64,000 nucleotides of DNA from Lentilitoribacter sp039986595 (GCA_039986595.1 JBDWQJ010000008.1:1-64000); one strand, 5' to 3'. Counted from the first letter of the stretch, positions 16,570 to 24,984 are shown. Numbers and translations: made by a program. Notes: a model not told the origin generated them from the sequence alone.

Positions 16570-17451
16570 ATGCCTAAAAATGTTGATGTGAGGCTTTTGT
16601 CAGCCAAAGAAATATGCACAAAGCTTTCAATAGATGCTGAAGGTATATTACCAATTCGGTTGGGAACCAATTCACTTTACCATCTTCCATCAGTGAATCT
16701 TGTCGCACGAGTTCACAACGAAAATACTGTCAAAGAACAAATCAAAAGTGAAATTATGGTTGCAAACAGACTTGCCCATAATTCTGTTAGGTGCGCACCG
16801 ATAAGTTGCGATTACCCAGAGATTTATTCGAGTGAGCATCACCAAATTACCTTCTGGAAATACATTATGCCGGAAAAACGATTAATCGGATTCGAAAGAA
16901 AATTCGGGGAGCTTCTTGTTTCTTTTCATGATGCCATGACTGGTTACCTATCCAATTTCCCAAAATTTGAACCATTAGAAAAAGCAAAGACACGCCTGCA
17001 ATACATTTCCGGATTTGAACAGGAAAAAAAAATATTGATCGAGGAAATTGAGAATGTTGAGATGTTATTGCCAAAAACACCAAGATATGGTTCAACAGTG
17101 GCTGTTCATGGTGATGCTCATCTGGGTAATGTTATTTGGTCCAATGGTGATGGTTATCTTATTGATTTCGAATCAGTTTCGATCGGAAGGGCAGATTTTG
17201 ACATCATTCCAATGGCTGTTACTTATAAACGTTTCCTTCAAGATATAGAAATTGATACATTTCTAGATGCCGTTATTCCCGGTTTAACCTATCAAGATAT
17301 TCCGCTAAATTTATTGCGAGTGCGCGAATTAACGATGATTACATGGCTTGGAGAAGTTGCCTCATCAAATCCAGAGTATGGTGAGCAATTTGAATTCCGA
17401 ATTGAGACGCTAAAGTCGAACATGGAGTTTGCAAAATGGTCCCCAAAATAG
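16570..17451 (+). CDS. APH-like small-molecule phosphotransferase
   Basis: A protein of 293 residues from the ATG at 16570, or 295 from the GTG at 16564; neither has a strong ribosome-binding site. It has the aminoglycoside/choline kinase fold. The nucleotide-binding Lys region is not obvious, but the catalytic loop VHGDAHLGNVIW (about 180-190) and the metal-binding segment LIDFESVSIGRADFD (about 195-210) are clear. Where family members usually have an LxxLH helix, it has KFGELLVSFHDAM. The substrate is unknown; an antibiotic, a sugar, a nucleotide or a protein are all possible. The downstream gene overlaps by 16 bases and encodes a membrane protein, so the two are expressed together. The pairing is not a resistance cassette I recognise. 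Confidence 0.8.
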   Translation: MPKNVDVRLLSAKEICTKLSIDAEGILPIRLGTNSLYHLPSVNLVARVHNENTVKEQIKSEIMVANRLAHNSVRCAPISCDYPEIYSSEHHQITFWKYIMPEKRLIGFERKFGELLVSFHDAMTGYLSNFPKFEPLEKAKTRLQYISGFEQEKKILIEEIENVEMLLPKTPRYGSTVAVHGDAHLGNVIWSNGDGYLIDFESVSIGRADFDIIPMAVTYKRFLQDIEIDTFLDAVIPGLTYQDIPLNLLRVRELTMITWLGEVASSNPEYGEQFEFRIETLKSNMEFAKWSPK

Positions 17452-18797
17452 CGGAGAAAACAACAGGTACAGACCCATATGTAATTCATGAAGAGCACAG
17501 AATTGTGACCGTATGGATGACAAATACGGTAGTGTCAGATTATGCTGACGCTGATGGCTTTGAAGATGTCTTTTACGCAGGGCGGTATCGCGAGTTTATG
17601 AAAAATAAGCGGACTCACCTTCCGAAGTGTGTTCAAGTGATAAATGCCCCCGACAAGAGCATAGCCTTCAAACGCAATAGTGATATTGAGGGCGACTCAT
17701 CTAGGATCACAGTATTCCAGTCCTTAAGCGGCCGGCTTGCTATATCTCTAGAATTATTTGTCGGTTGTGATCTATTTAATCTCACAGAAATTTTAAATGA
17801 TTTATACTACAGAACTTTCACCATTTCTAACATCAATTTTGACGATTTTATTCGCTTGAATATAGCCGAAATTGATGATTCAACGCCTATATTTCATGAG
17901 ACGTATCACCAATTTGTTTCTCTTGCAGAAAACCTAGCATCAGAAGATATTGATGCTAGGAATGTTCGGTCTATTATACATCGATACGTAGATAAGGACG
18001 TAGAAATACGGAGTAATTTTTTAGATTCAGAAGCAGCCTATCCAAAAAATCTAAACTCAAGGAAGCGTAGCCTTTGTGCTACGTCGCACTTTGTTACTGT
18101 CGTATACAATCAGCAGGAGTATATTGAGAATACAATGATATTGTCGATACTACAATTACTATTTGCCAAGCAGGCGTTGTCCCTTTTAAGAACAAGTGCA
18201 GTTGAAATAGTAAAAGAAATAGAATCAAGATCACGATCTGTTTCTGCATCTTCAAAAGACATTGAAACCATTCTGAAAATAGAAAAATCTATGGAGATTC
18301 TCTATTCCAGTCTTATTTTAAATGTCGAAGAACCAATGGATATTGGCTTAATAATACCCTCTCTTCGTTCGCAAGAGTTTCATAATGCTGTTTTTGAAGC
18401 GTCATCAATTAAACAAAAGAAAGAGAATCTGTCCGTGTTATATTCGCGGTTAGAAAGCGTGCTTTCAAGTTTAAAGGGTGCTGCACAGGCACATGAGCAA
18501 GAGCGTGCAGCAATTCGTAGAGGGGTATTTGCAGCCGTTTTTTCCGGTATTTCACTGATTGCGATTCCAATATCACTGATTCTTGCATTCTTTTCCTCAC
18601 CTGTATTGGAGGCTCCCAAGAATGTGTCCATATTTGATATGAGTGCAAATTCATTTGTCTACATATCTATTTTTGGTTCATTTGCGTTTGCGTTCTTTGT
18701 TGCATTTTTGATCTGGACAATATTAAGCATCAATTCTCATCGTAAAAGGATAAACATTTTTGATGAAGTTAAAAGAAACCATGGCGGACGAGTATAA
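17436..18797 (+). CDS. Membrane protein with C-terminal helical hairpin, partner of the APH-like kinase
   Basis: A 453-residue protein. About 350 soluble residues include a predicted helical stretch (ETILKIEKSMEILYSSLIL; later KENLSVLYSRLESVLSSLKG). Two transmembrane segments follow, at about 367-392 (FAAVFSGISLIAIPISLILA) and about 412-440 (VYISIFGSFAFAFFVAFLIW), then a short basic tail. A long helix leading into two C-terminal membrane spans recalls CorA-type channels and some cell-killing effectors, but no GMN motif is seen and no family is recognised. A GGAG lies 8 bases before the ATG, inside the kinase gene. The overlap argues for a functional two-protein unit. Confidence 0.75.
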   Translation: MVPKIAEKTTGTDPYVIHEEHRIVTVWMTNTVVSDYADADGFEDVFYAGRYREFMKNKRTHLPKCVQVINAPDKSIAFKRNSDIEGDSSRITVFQSLSGRLAISLELFVGCDLFNLTEILNDLYYRTFTISNINFDDFIRLNIAEIDDSTPIFHETYHQFVSLAENLASEDIDARNVRSIIHRYVDKDVEIRSNFLDSEAAYPKNLNSRKRSLCATSHFVTVVYNQQEYIENTMILSILQLLFAKQALSLLRTSAVEIVKEIESRSRSVSASSKDIETILKIEKSMEILYSSLILNVEEPMDIGLIIPSLRSQEFHNAVFEASSIKQKKENLSVLYSRLESVLSSLKGAAQAHEQERAAIRRGVFAAVFSGISLIAIPISLILAFFSSPVLEAPKNVSIFDMSANSFVYISIFGSFAFAFFVAFLIWTILSINSHRKRINIFDEVKRNHGGRV

Positions 18798-18955
18798 ATG
18801 GTGCGGTGTGCCTTCGTTAAATTGTGTGACGTTAACTCCATTTACTAATTAGATTTTTGTTTTTTAATTGTTCCATCTGTCGCAATTTTTGCAATTTAGA
18901 GCTTTTATTCGTCGGTAAAATTTATACTTAGCATTAACTTGTCATTACCTTTGGG

Positions 18956-20626
18956 CTAACCCACGATCCTGAACCCCTTACGCTTCATGTTGTCCCTCAT
19001 CTGGATGAGCTTTGCATCCTTCTGATATTCAGAGATGAAGGGCAGTTCTGATGCCTCGATGTTGGTTGCTGGATGGTCTGGATCATAGCGGATGTAACCA
19101 CGGTATTTGGTGTCACCTTTGAGGGTCTTTCGTTTTGGCTGTGAGACCAAACCCAGATCATTCATATCCCCCATCTTGGTCTGGAAGTATTTGCGGGTTA
19201 TGCATCCATGGAAGCCATCATTATCCTGCATCCAATCGGCATAGTGTCTGTACAGCCAGTCTGATGGTGCAAAGTGATTGATGGGCCACTTGGCTTTAAT
19301 GTCGTCAGACAGAAGCCATTCTTCCACCGGATTGATATTGTTCTCAATCATCCGTTCCTTGATCTCTGTATGGAAGGCATGGCTGATCAGCTTGTCATCG
19401 ATCTGAATGGCAGCAAGAAACTCTGCCAGCCCTTTCCACGCCTCGGTCTTGGCCTCAGATGGCAGGTTATAGAATGCCTGCGCCCTGTCCTTGGCTGCTT
19501 GGGTGTTCTTGGTGCCAAAGACAGTGTTGCGGCGATCCCCACGATCCATGGCCACTGGATTGGTTCGGTTGGTGGTGAAGAGGAAGTTACAAACCGATGG
19601 AACAATGATGTCACCATGATTACGTTTACGGGCCGCTGTGATCTCATTGCCAATCAGGCGTTTGATTTTGTCATAGGCTTCCGTGCGTGATCCGAAGTCC
19701 ACCTCGTCAAGCACGATGAAAGAAGCATCGAGGACAAAGTCCGTCCATCCACCTTGGAACTCTTCTGAGGAGACAGTCTTCACATTGGATGCTCCAAGTA
19801 ACTGTTTCATGCCACTCGCCAGCAAACCCTTACCCACACCTTGGGCAGAGCCGACAATCCAGACCGCCGTGGGAAGCATTTTACCCTGTCGTTGATATTG
19901 AGAGGCCAGCCAGTGGAAGAGCCACTTGATGTCGCTGTTCTCGTCTGAGTGGATCGCACTGGTCCATTCGTTGATGTTTCCCACGTCTTTGCCCATGAGG
20001 TTATGGACAATCAATTCCATAAGCTGTTTGAACTCCGGCGACTGACTGGTTCCTTCTGTAAACGCCAATGGCTGTTGATGATACGTATTGAGATAACGCC
20101 GACCTTGGAACTCAACAAAATCACCGCCACCGGGAACATAGAGCGTACCATCCAATGTCACAAATTCATTGCCTGCCTTGAAGTCAGATATCGTTTCCTT
20201 GCGGATATTGTACTGGGTCTTATCACGACCCCAGTCGTGCATGAGCGATGAGATAATCTCACTCATCTTCTTGCGTTCAACCCATAGCCCAGATTGTTTA
20301 TCCTTGATCCAGAATTCACCGCCAACCAAGACCAGCTTCGAAGCCAAGAACCGTTTCTTCCGCTTTGCTTCTTCCATGCCCTTGGTTGGTTTTACCCACA
20401 GATGATGCAGGTCTTTCAACTCAAGTGGTTTAACAAGGCTGCGATCCACCCAGCATGACGAAGGAGGGCGAATGACGCCCTCTGGCAGTGCATAGTAGTC
20501 AGGTGTGGGATCATAGTCCTCAGGAACGTTGCTGGTGCGTGCTTTCCGTTTATTAGCCCCCATTGTAGACGAATTACGTTGGTCTTCCTCAAGGAGACGG
20601 TCCAGTTCTTCATGATGATCAGACAT
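18956..20626 (-). CDS. D5-type (DUF5906) superfamily 3-like replicative helicase
   Basis: A 556-residue ATPase of mobile-element replication modules. The central AAA+ domain has Walker A GSAQGVGKGLLAS at about 275, Walker B SFIVLDEVD at about 320, and a sensor-like FLFTTNR, followed by the RGDRRN basic segment. The N-terminal 250 residues are the linker and D5_N-like region usual before such helicases. Strong ribosome-binding site (GGAGG). It follows the primase by 12 bases on the same strand, a primase-helicase operon. Phage satellites and integrative elements use this pair to start their own replication. A decayed copy of its 3' end lies at 13463-13625. Confidence 0.87.
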   Translation of the reverse strand: MSDHHEELDRLLEEDQRNSSTMGANKRKARTSNVPEDYDPTPDYYALPEGVIRPPSSCWVDRSLVKPLELKDLHHLWVKPTKGMEEAKRKKRFLASKLVLVGGEFWIKDKQSGLWVERKKMSEIISSLMHDWGRDKTQYNIRKETISDFKAGNEFVTLDGTLYVPGGGDFVEFQGRRYLNTYHQQPLAFTEGTSQSPEFKQLMELIVHNLMGKDVGNINEWTSAIHSDENSDIKWLFHWLASQYQRQGKMLPTAVWIVGSAQGVGKGLLASGMKQLLGASNVKTVSSEEFQGGWTDFVLDASFIVLDEVDFGSRTEAYDKIKRLIGNEITAARKRNHGDIIVPSVCNFLFTTNRTNPVAMDRGDRRNTVFGTKNTQAAKDRAQAFYNLPSEAKTEAWKGLAEFLAAIQIDDKLISHAFHTEIKERMIENNINPVEEWLLSDDIKAKWPINHFAPSDWLYRHYADWMQDNDGFHGCITRKYFQTKMGDMNDLGLVSQPKRKTLKGDTKYRGYIRYDPDHPATNIEASELPFISEYQKDAKLIQMRDNMKRKGFRIVG

Positions 20627-20638
20627 TACTGACGCCTC

Positions 20639-21559
20639 CTATACAGCTTGAGCCAGAGCATTGGCTGCATCATTGGCAATCTCGTGTTGGTATTTCGATG
20701 TCTGGTAGTGACCACCATCGATCTGATCCACCTGATTAAACAAATTGATGATATCATCTTGGGTAATGGAAATACCCATCCGTTTGGCACGTCCGACAAT
20801 TGACATCATCAGCCCGAACCTTGCATGATGCCAGTCACCATATGAGGACCTGTATTTGTTCAGGGCAGTCTCGGCAACAAGCTTGGTCTCATAGATGTCC
20901 AGATCATCGGATGAAGCTGTACGAGAGCCATCTGGGGACTTTACCGACGTTCTGTTGCCAGTTGGTTTATCCTTACCTGAATTACCAACCTGTACTTCTT
21001 GCAGATCAGCGATATCAAGCCATTCACTTGGGGTGAAGATTGCCCCATTGTTTACCTCGAAGACGGATGGAGCATTGGGATACTGACCGGGAAGATAGAA
21101 CAGGCTTTCGCATCCTGCTTTGCTGCTGTCAGACATTCCATCTATAAATACGTAATCAAGGGCATGCCACAATTTTACATAATGTTGGTAGAGCACATTG
21201 ATCTCAAGCGGGATACAAAGTCTAAACTTGTGATGGTCTTCACGGTGGGATGCTGTTGAGTAAAGCATTGCTGACACATCAAGGTCCATGACTGTTTCCC
21301 ACGTGTCCTCAATTGTTGGGCCATGATCAATGTCCAGAACAACAAGACCTGACTGAGTAGCATTAGCTTTCCTACGTTTGCCGTGATTGAATTGTGTTGT
21401 TGTAAATAGTGATGCTGCTTCTTTGGATGGATGTTCATCCTCAGCAAAAACAGACATAAGCTCAACGAACTCAGCGAAGGTAGGATTACAGGTTTCTGCT
21501 GTATTTGGGTTCGTAACACTTTCAAAGAATGAAAGCGGAAAGGCATTCTCGTATGGCAT
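20639..21559 (-). CDS. Archaeo-eukaryotic-type primase (mobile-element replication)
   Basis: A 306-residue protein. The catalytic core shows SGLVVLDIDHG at about 70-80, the DxD metal site of AEP primases. It is followed by STASHREDHHKFRLCIPL at about 100-118, the conserved His and basic strand of the nucleotide site. The C-terminal third (RFGLMMSIVGRAKRMG onwards) resembles the helical extension often found before the helicase partner. Ribosome-binding site AGAGGA, 8 bases before the ATG. It is upstream of the D5-type helicase in the same operon. Primase activity is inferred from motifs; a combined primase-polymerase is also possible. Confidence 0.78.
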   Translation of the reverse strand: MPYENAFPLSFFESVTNPNTAETCNPTFAEFVELMSVFAEDEHPSKEAASLFTTTQFNHGKRRKANATQSGLVVLDIDHGPTIEDTWETVMDLDVSAMLYSTASHREDHHKFRLCIPLEINVLYQHYVKLWHALDYVFIDGMSDSSKAGCESLFYLPGQYPNAPSVFEVNNGAIFTPSEWLDIADLQEVQVGNSGKDKPTGNRTSVKSPDGSRTASSDDLDIYETKLVAETALNKYRSSYGDWHHARFGLMMSIVGRAKRMGISITQDDIINLFNQVDQIDGGHYQTSKYQHEIANDAANALAQAV

Positions 21560-21662
21560 AATAATTTTCCTCTATTACCAATGTTCACCTTTCCGGTTAA
21601 GTGCTCCGGATCGGCGTCAAAGGTATTTAGGGAATGTCAGCAGCAGTCCGTATATGTTCAAC

Positions 21663-21697
21663 AAAAAGCCCCTCCATCTGTTTAAATGAAGGGGCCT
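21663..21697 (-). terminator. Intrinsic terminator after the RHH/small membrane protein unit
   Basis: On the minus strand GGCCCCTTCAT pairs with ATGGAGGGGCT with one wobble, and is followed by TTTTTG. It separates the regulatory and cargo genes (21759-24321) from the primase-helicase operon, which therefore needs its own promoter between 21560 and 21662. Confidence 0.75.
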
Positions 21698-21758
21698 AAC
21701 ATTGTTACAAAGAAGAACCCATTGCCTTGGGTCCACATTGGTATTTAGCAACAGTTGT

Positions 21759-21884
21759 TCATTTGTCTGCATTTTCAGATTTGATCATGTGATCGGCAAA
21801 ACAGATACCCAACAACGTTACTAATGTGACAGCGATCAACATAAGGCCCGTCAACAACAACATTGGAAATGCGAGTGCGGCCAT
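21759..21884 (-). CDS. 41-residue single-span membrane protein
   Basis: This frame is too short for usual gene finding. The ATG at 21884 overlaps the stop of the RHH gene as TGATG, giving direct translational coupling, and the frame ends with TGA at 21759-21761. Residues 3-30 (LAFPMLLLTGLMLIAVTLVT and on to LLGICF) form one hydrophobic span, followed by a short polar tail. The coupling and the clean hydrophobic span make it a plausible real microprotein. Function unknown; holin-like, regulatory or toxin-like roles are all possible. Confidence 0.5.
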   Translation of the reverse strand: MAALAFPMLLLTGLMLIAVTLVTLLGICFADHMIKSENADK

Positions 21885-22069
21885 CAGGCTGCCTCCAACA
21901 GAGGTCGTGTTATTGGCACCGGATCATCTTCATCCAACTCATCAATCCATGACCATAGTGCCATGCTAACCAATCGTCCGTACGGCACGCCATATTCTGC
22001 GTGAATATCTTCAAGTATTGCTTTTGCTTCGGGATCAATGCCCCTGATTGTCCATTTTTGTTTTGTCAT
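21884..22069 (-). CDS. Ribbon-helix-helix-like small DNA-binding protein
   Basis: A 61-residue protein whose N-terminus KWTIRGIDPEAKAILEDIHAEYGVPYGRLV fits a short beta strand followed by two helices, the Arc/MetJ ribbon-helix-helix layout. An acidic tail follows. The ribosome-binding site is AGAGGG, 6 bases before the ATG. The gene is coupled to a 41-residue membrane protein. In mobile elements such proteins act as autorepressors, copy-control or antitoxin proteins. An antitoxin role beside a small membrane toxin is one possibility but is not shown. Confidence 0.6.
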   Translation of the reverse strand: MTKQKWTIRGIDPEAKAILEDIHAEYGVPYGRLVSMALWSWIDELDEDDPVPITRPLLEAA

Positions 22070-22245
22070 TTAATTGCCCTCTAATAACCAACATCCATCT
22101 GCGGATGTCTAACCTTATTTAGGAGCACGAGGATCAAAATTGACGAAGAAGAATCTGTAGCCAGTTAGACAGGAACCAATGGATTGGAAACCTGCAATAC
22201 TGATATTCCTCATTTTAGTTCGTGATGGACTTTTCAAATATGGCA

Positions 22246-23337
22246 TTAATTTCCAATGCAAATGGAGTTTCGATCATTACGCCAACAGTTATCAATGAGT
22301 TGCATCTCACCAAGGTTGGCATGGGCATGATTTCCACCATTTGACCCATTCCAGTAACCTGTCGCGTTGCTCTCGTCTTCATGAAAATGAATGGGAATAA
22401 AGAATGGATTATTGATTGTGTAAAAGCTGATACTCGTGTCATCTTCTTCTATCCTGCATTGCCCCCAATGCATTATTTTGAAATCCGCAACGAACTTACA
22501 ATCAACAATCTCGTTCTTTGTTTCTTCAAAGACTTTGTCATCTGCGAAACATGCTCCACCATCAAATATTTCCGTTGCTCCAGTGATATCAAATTGGATT
22601 GGCTTGTTACCGTTCGCAATGACCGTCATCTGTTGGCCTGACCTTATGTCTTCGATCAGAGCCAGTTTGTTTTCAGCGCATACCCGGCACTCAGTGTTGA
22701 TCTCGAAACTATCAGCCCAAGTCACCATTGAATAATCATTCCCATCAATAGTCAAATCAATGTCTCCTCCATAGAGTTCCTGACTGGACAGCATGATCAA
22801 GATTGATCCCACATCACCATCCTTACAGGAGAACAGAAGTTGATCATCAGTCTGGTTAGAAAGTGTATATTCGACCGTTCCATCAGCATGGTTTTGCGAA
22901 GACCAATTCGATTTCGGTTGGGTGGATGATGTGGTTGGGCTTTGTTTGGAACATGATCTCCATTCAAGCTCACCGTCCTCGGTCTTAACATTCAGGCCAT
23001 TCGCGGTTTGTCTGAGGGTTATGATGTCACGATAGTCAGTTCCTTCAGCAGAACATTCTCCGAAGAACTGTGTACCATCATCTGTCTGCTTGGGAGATGA
23101 CAGTTGGCAAGACCATTCAGTGCCGTAAAGGATGTCATTCTCAACGCCCAGTGCTCCGCCATACTCGCCGAGATTATCTGCACTACAGGTCCATGAACCC
23201 GTCGTATCCCCGGGTGGATAATACAAACCTTGAAGGCCGGAAGTAGCAGCATGGGAAATGAGTGTACTGATGATCAGAACTGCCAGTATTGTCAATGATC
23301 TTCGCAAATACCCTCCCCCAATTACAACACTATTCAT
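22246..23337 (-). CDS. Secreted Cys-rich protein, element cargo
   Basis: The frame is open from a TTG at 23367, but the ATG at 23337 starts a clean signal peptide (MNSVVIGGGYLRRSLTILAV, then LIISTLISHAATS), giving 363 residues. The mature protein has many Cys residues. An N-terminal part (TGSWTCSADNLGEYGG through ELEWRSC) has evenly spaced Cys pairs. A second part, with SWS and DGTVEYTLSNQTDDQLLFSC, looks like a beta-rich domain for exported proteins. No enzyme motif is recognised. It lies 17-47 bases after the lyase-like gene on the same strand and is probably co-transcribed. It is likely periplasmic or extracellular. Confidence 0.65.
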   Translation of the reverse strand: MNSVVIGGGYLRRSLTILAVLIISTLISHAATSGLQGLYYPPGDTTGSWTCSADNLGEYGGALGVENDILYGTEWSCQLSSPKQTDDGTQFFGECSAEGTDYRDIITLRQTANGLNVKTEDGELEWRSCSKQSPTTSSTQPKSNWSSQNHADGTVEYTLSNQTDDQLLFSCKDGDVGSILIMLSSQELYGGDIDLTIDGNDYSMVTWADSFEINTECRVCAENKLALIEDIRSGQQMTVIANGNKPIQFDITGATEIFDGGACFADDKVFEETKNEIVDCKFVADFKIMHWGQCRIEEDDTSISFYTINNPFFIPIHFHEDESNATGYWNGSNGGNHAHANLGEMQLIDNCWRNDRNSICIGN

Positions 23338-23384
23338 ACAGTGTGCTGTCAACTCGTCGATGTTCAAGTTCTATTAATATGCCG

Positions 23385-24098
23385 TTATTGCTGAGTGATC
23401 TTCAGGTTACGATATTCCATCGATGAGGTAGTAAGCGTTTCTGTTTTGCTTCCTCCACGATAGATACCCAAACGCAGACGGTTCCTGCCGCAGTCATTGT
23501 TGCGCTTGAAAGTCACATTCTGAACGATTGGCTTGCCTTCGATACTCATGGACAACGTTGCCTGTTTCCCATTTCGGTAGGTAATCTCGAAGTTGAACCA
23601 TTTGTTGGTGACCAATGAGACGGGGGAAGCCGCTTTGGTAAACCCACCGCCACCAAGGTAAAAAGCAAACTGCTGGCTATGCCTACGGCGAAGAAACCCA
23701 AGAACAGATACACCATCTGATGATGCACAGCCTTTGATCTGGAAAAAGTTCTCGTTGCGTCCTGTTTCAATGAAACCTTCAATAATCTTTGCATTAAACT
23801 GGATTTTGTAAGTACGATTCAGACCAAGTTTCTTCTTAATGACCAACTCTGCCCGTTCGGAATAAGGTTTTGACCAACCCGGTCCCACATATGGATGGGG
23901 ATCGGTTTTGCATTTACCGATTTCACCATGCCGAACGGTTGATCGTAAGTTTTCGTTCGGCAACACCTGCAATGCATTCTTGACCGATTGACCACAATTG
24001 ACATTTGACTTGTAACCCGACCAAGAATTAATGCTGGCACCTAATGCAGGTGTTACCAGTAGCAATACTGCTGATAGCAAAAATACAAATCGTCTCAT
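23385..24098 (-). CDS. Secreted polysaccharide-lyase-like jelly-roll protein
   Basis: A 237-residue protein with an N-terminal signal peptide (MRRFVFLLSAVLLLVTPALG). The mature part has the features of the heparin-lyase-I / alginate-lyase-like jelly roll: a SERAELVIKKKLGLNRTYK strand pair at about 85, GRNENFFQIKG, a WFNFEITYRNG strand near 170, and a C-terminal LRLGIYRGG strand. In such lyases a conserved QIKG-like strand lines the active cleft. Catalytic residues cannot be assigned with confidence and carbohydrate binding without cleavage is possible. Its location between the element's repressors and a second secreted protein marks it as cargo. A role in degrading capsule or matrix is inference. 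Confidence 0.65.
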   Translation of the reverse strand: MRRFVFLLSAVLLLVTPALGASINSWSGYKSNVNCGQSVKNALQVLPNENLRSTVRHGEIGKCKTDPHPYVGPGWSKPYSERAELVIKKKLGLNRTYKIQFNAKIIEGFIETGRNENFFQIKGCASSDGVSVLGFLRRRHSQQFAFYLGGGGFTKAASPVSLVTNKWFNFEITYRNGKQATLSMSIEGKPIVQNVTFKRNNDCGRNRLRLGIYRGGSKTETLTTSSMEYRNLKITQQ

Positions 24099-24120
24099 TC
24101 AAAGTTCCCCCATATTGTGT

Positions 24121-24321
24121 TCAATCTCCAAGCCTAATTTGAAGAAGATCATTCGCTGTTACTTCACCGTCCGTAGCCTTAATGATCCGCTCAAGCAGTT
24201 CTCGTCTGGGCGTTACTAACTGCTTGCAAATCCGATTGATCGTCGGAGCAGTTGTTTGTACGCGGACAGCGAAGTCCTTTTGTTGGATATCGTTTTGGTA
24301 CAGGTATTCCGTCAAGGTCAT
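24121..24321 (-). CDS. Small Cro/XRE-like HTH regulator
   Basis: A 66-residue protein with a Cro/YdaS-type helix-turn-helix: LYQNDIQQKDFAVRVQTTAP followed by TINRICKQLVTPRREL at about 8-45. It is transcribed divergently from the XRE regulator at 24437, as in a phage-like lysis/lysogeny switch. A palindromic operator (24323-24339) abuts its start codon and no ribosome-binding site is visible, so the mRNA may be leaderless. It heads a minus-strand series that includes the secreted proteins and the RHH gene, which it may control. Confidence 0.72.
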   Translation of the reverse strand: MTLTEYLYQNDIQQKDFAVRVQTTAPTINRICKQLVTPRRELLERIIKATDGEVTANDLLQIRLGD

Positions 24322-24322
24322 T

Positions 24323-24359
24323 ATTACGTTTTACGTAATACGCAACAATTGTCAAGAAA
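24323..24359. promoter_or_regulatory. Operator copy 1 of the divergent regulator pair
   Basis: The palindrome ATTACGTTTTACGTAAT (24323-24339) is followed by a conserved tail, ACGCAACAATTGTCAAGAAA (24340-24359). The whole ~37-bp unit recurs at 24412-24448 with a few changes. It touches the start of the Cro-like gene at 24321. Confidence 0.7.
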
Positions 24360-24411
24360 AATCTGGTAACTGTGCAAGTTCAACAGTCTGAAAGATAATA
24401 CTTGGCCACCG

Positions 24412-24448
24412 ATTACATTTTGTGTAATTTGCAACGATGGCAAGAAAA
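24412..24448. promoter_or_regulatory. Operator copy 2 of the divergent regulator pair
   Basis: ATTACATTTTGTGTAAT (24412-24428) followed by TTGCAACGATGGCAAGAAAA matches copy 1 in the same orientation at roughly 80 percent of positions. The start codon of the XRE gene (24437) lies inside the repeated tail, so binding here would block that gene directly. Confidence 0.7.
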
Positions 24449-24868
24449 CCAGACATAGACCCGATGGGAAAGGTGCTCAGGAAAGCACGTGAGTCTAGTG
24501 AGATATCAGCAAAGGATGCTGCTGTTGCATTGGATATCACGACTGCCTCACTATCGAGACTCGAAACCGGAAAAAGCTCCGCATCGGTTCACAGGTTGAA
24601 GCAGATGGCATTGCTATACAAATTATCACTGATCGATCTTCTCAACGAAACAGTGGTTCCTTCACAGGCACCGCTAAACAAAGAATTACTGAGAGTTTGT
24701 ATCAACGAGGTCCATCAGATCGCAAAAGAACTAGAAGCTTCACCATCGTCTGAAAAACTGGCTGATCTCATCGTACAGACATATGAAAAGGCAGACATGA
24801 GTGCATCAGGAAAAGATATGATTGCTAAGGATCAAAGAACATCACTTGAATTGTCACTGAAGCCATAA
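24437..24868 (+). CDS. XRE-family repressor-like regulator
   Basis: A 143-residue protein with a canonical HTH at about 10-65: GKVLRKARESSEISAKDAAV then ALDITTASLSRLETGKSSAS. A C-terminal helical tail probably serves for dimerisation. No peptidase or sensor motif is seen. It is divergent from the Cro-like gene, across a 115-base region with two copies of a palindromic operator. Its ATG lies inside the second copy and has no ribosome-binding site, so expression may be leaderless or the start may be elsewhere. It is the likely master repressor of the element and sits at its tRNA-proximal end. Confidence 0.8.
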   Translation: MARKPDIDPMGKVLRKARESSEISAKDAAVALDITTASLSRLETGKSSASVHRLKQMALLYKLSLIDLLNETVVPSQAPLNKELLRVCINEVHQIAKELEASPSSEKLADLIVQTYEKADMSASGKDMIAKDQRTSLELSLKP

Positions 24869-24962
24869 CGTCCTCTATAGAAGAGTAAGCTGATAATTGA
24901 AGTGTGCCATCTATAAAAAGGACACCAAATATAGTCTCATTTTTCGCGTTATTTCGCAATAA

Positions 24963-24984
24963 ATGTTAGACCAATGTTAGACCA
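24963..24984. repeat. 11-bp tandem direct repeat near the tRNA-Met junction
   Basis: ATGTTAGACCA occurs at 24963-24973 and again at 24974-24984, 66 bases from the 3' end of the tRNA gene. Short tandem direct repeats at this distance from a tRNA 3' end are typical of arm-type sites of tyrosine integrases. That reading is inference. Confidence 0.6.
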
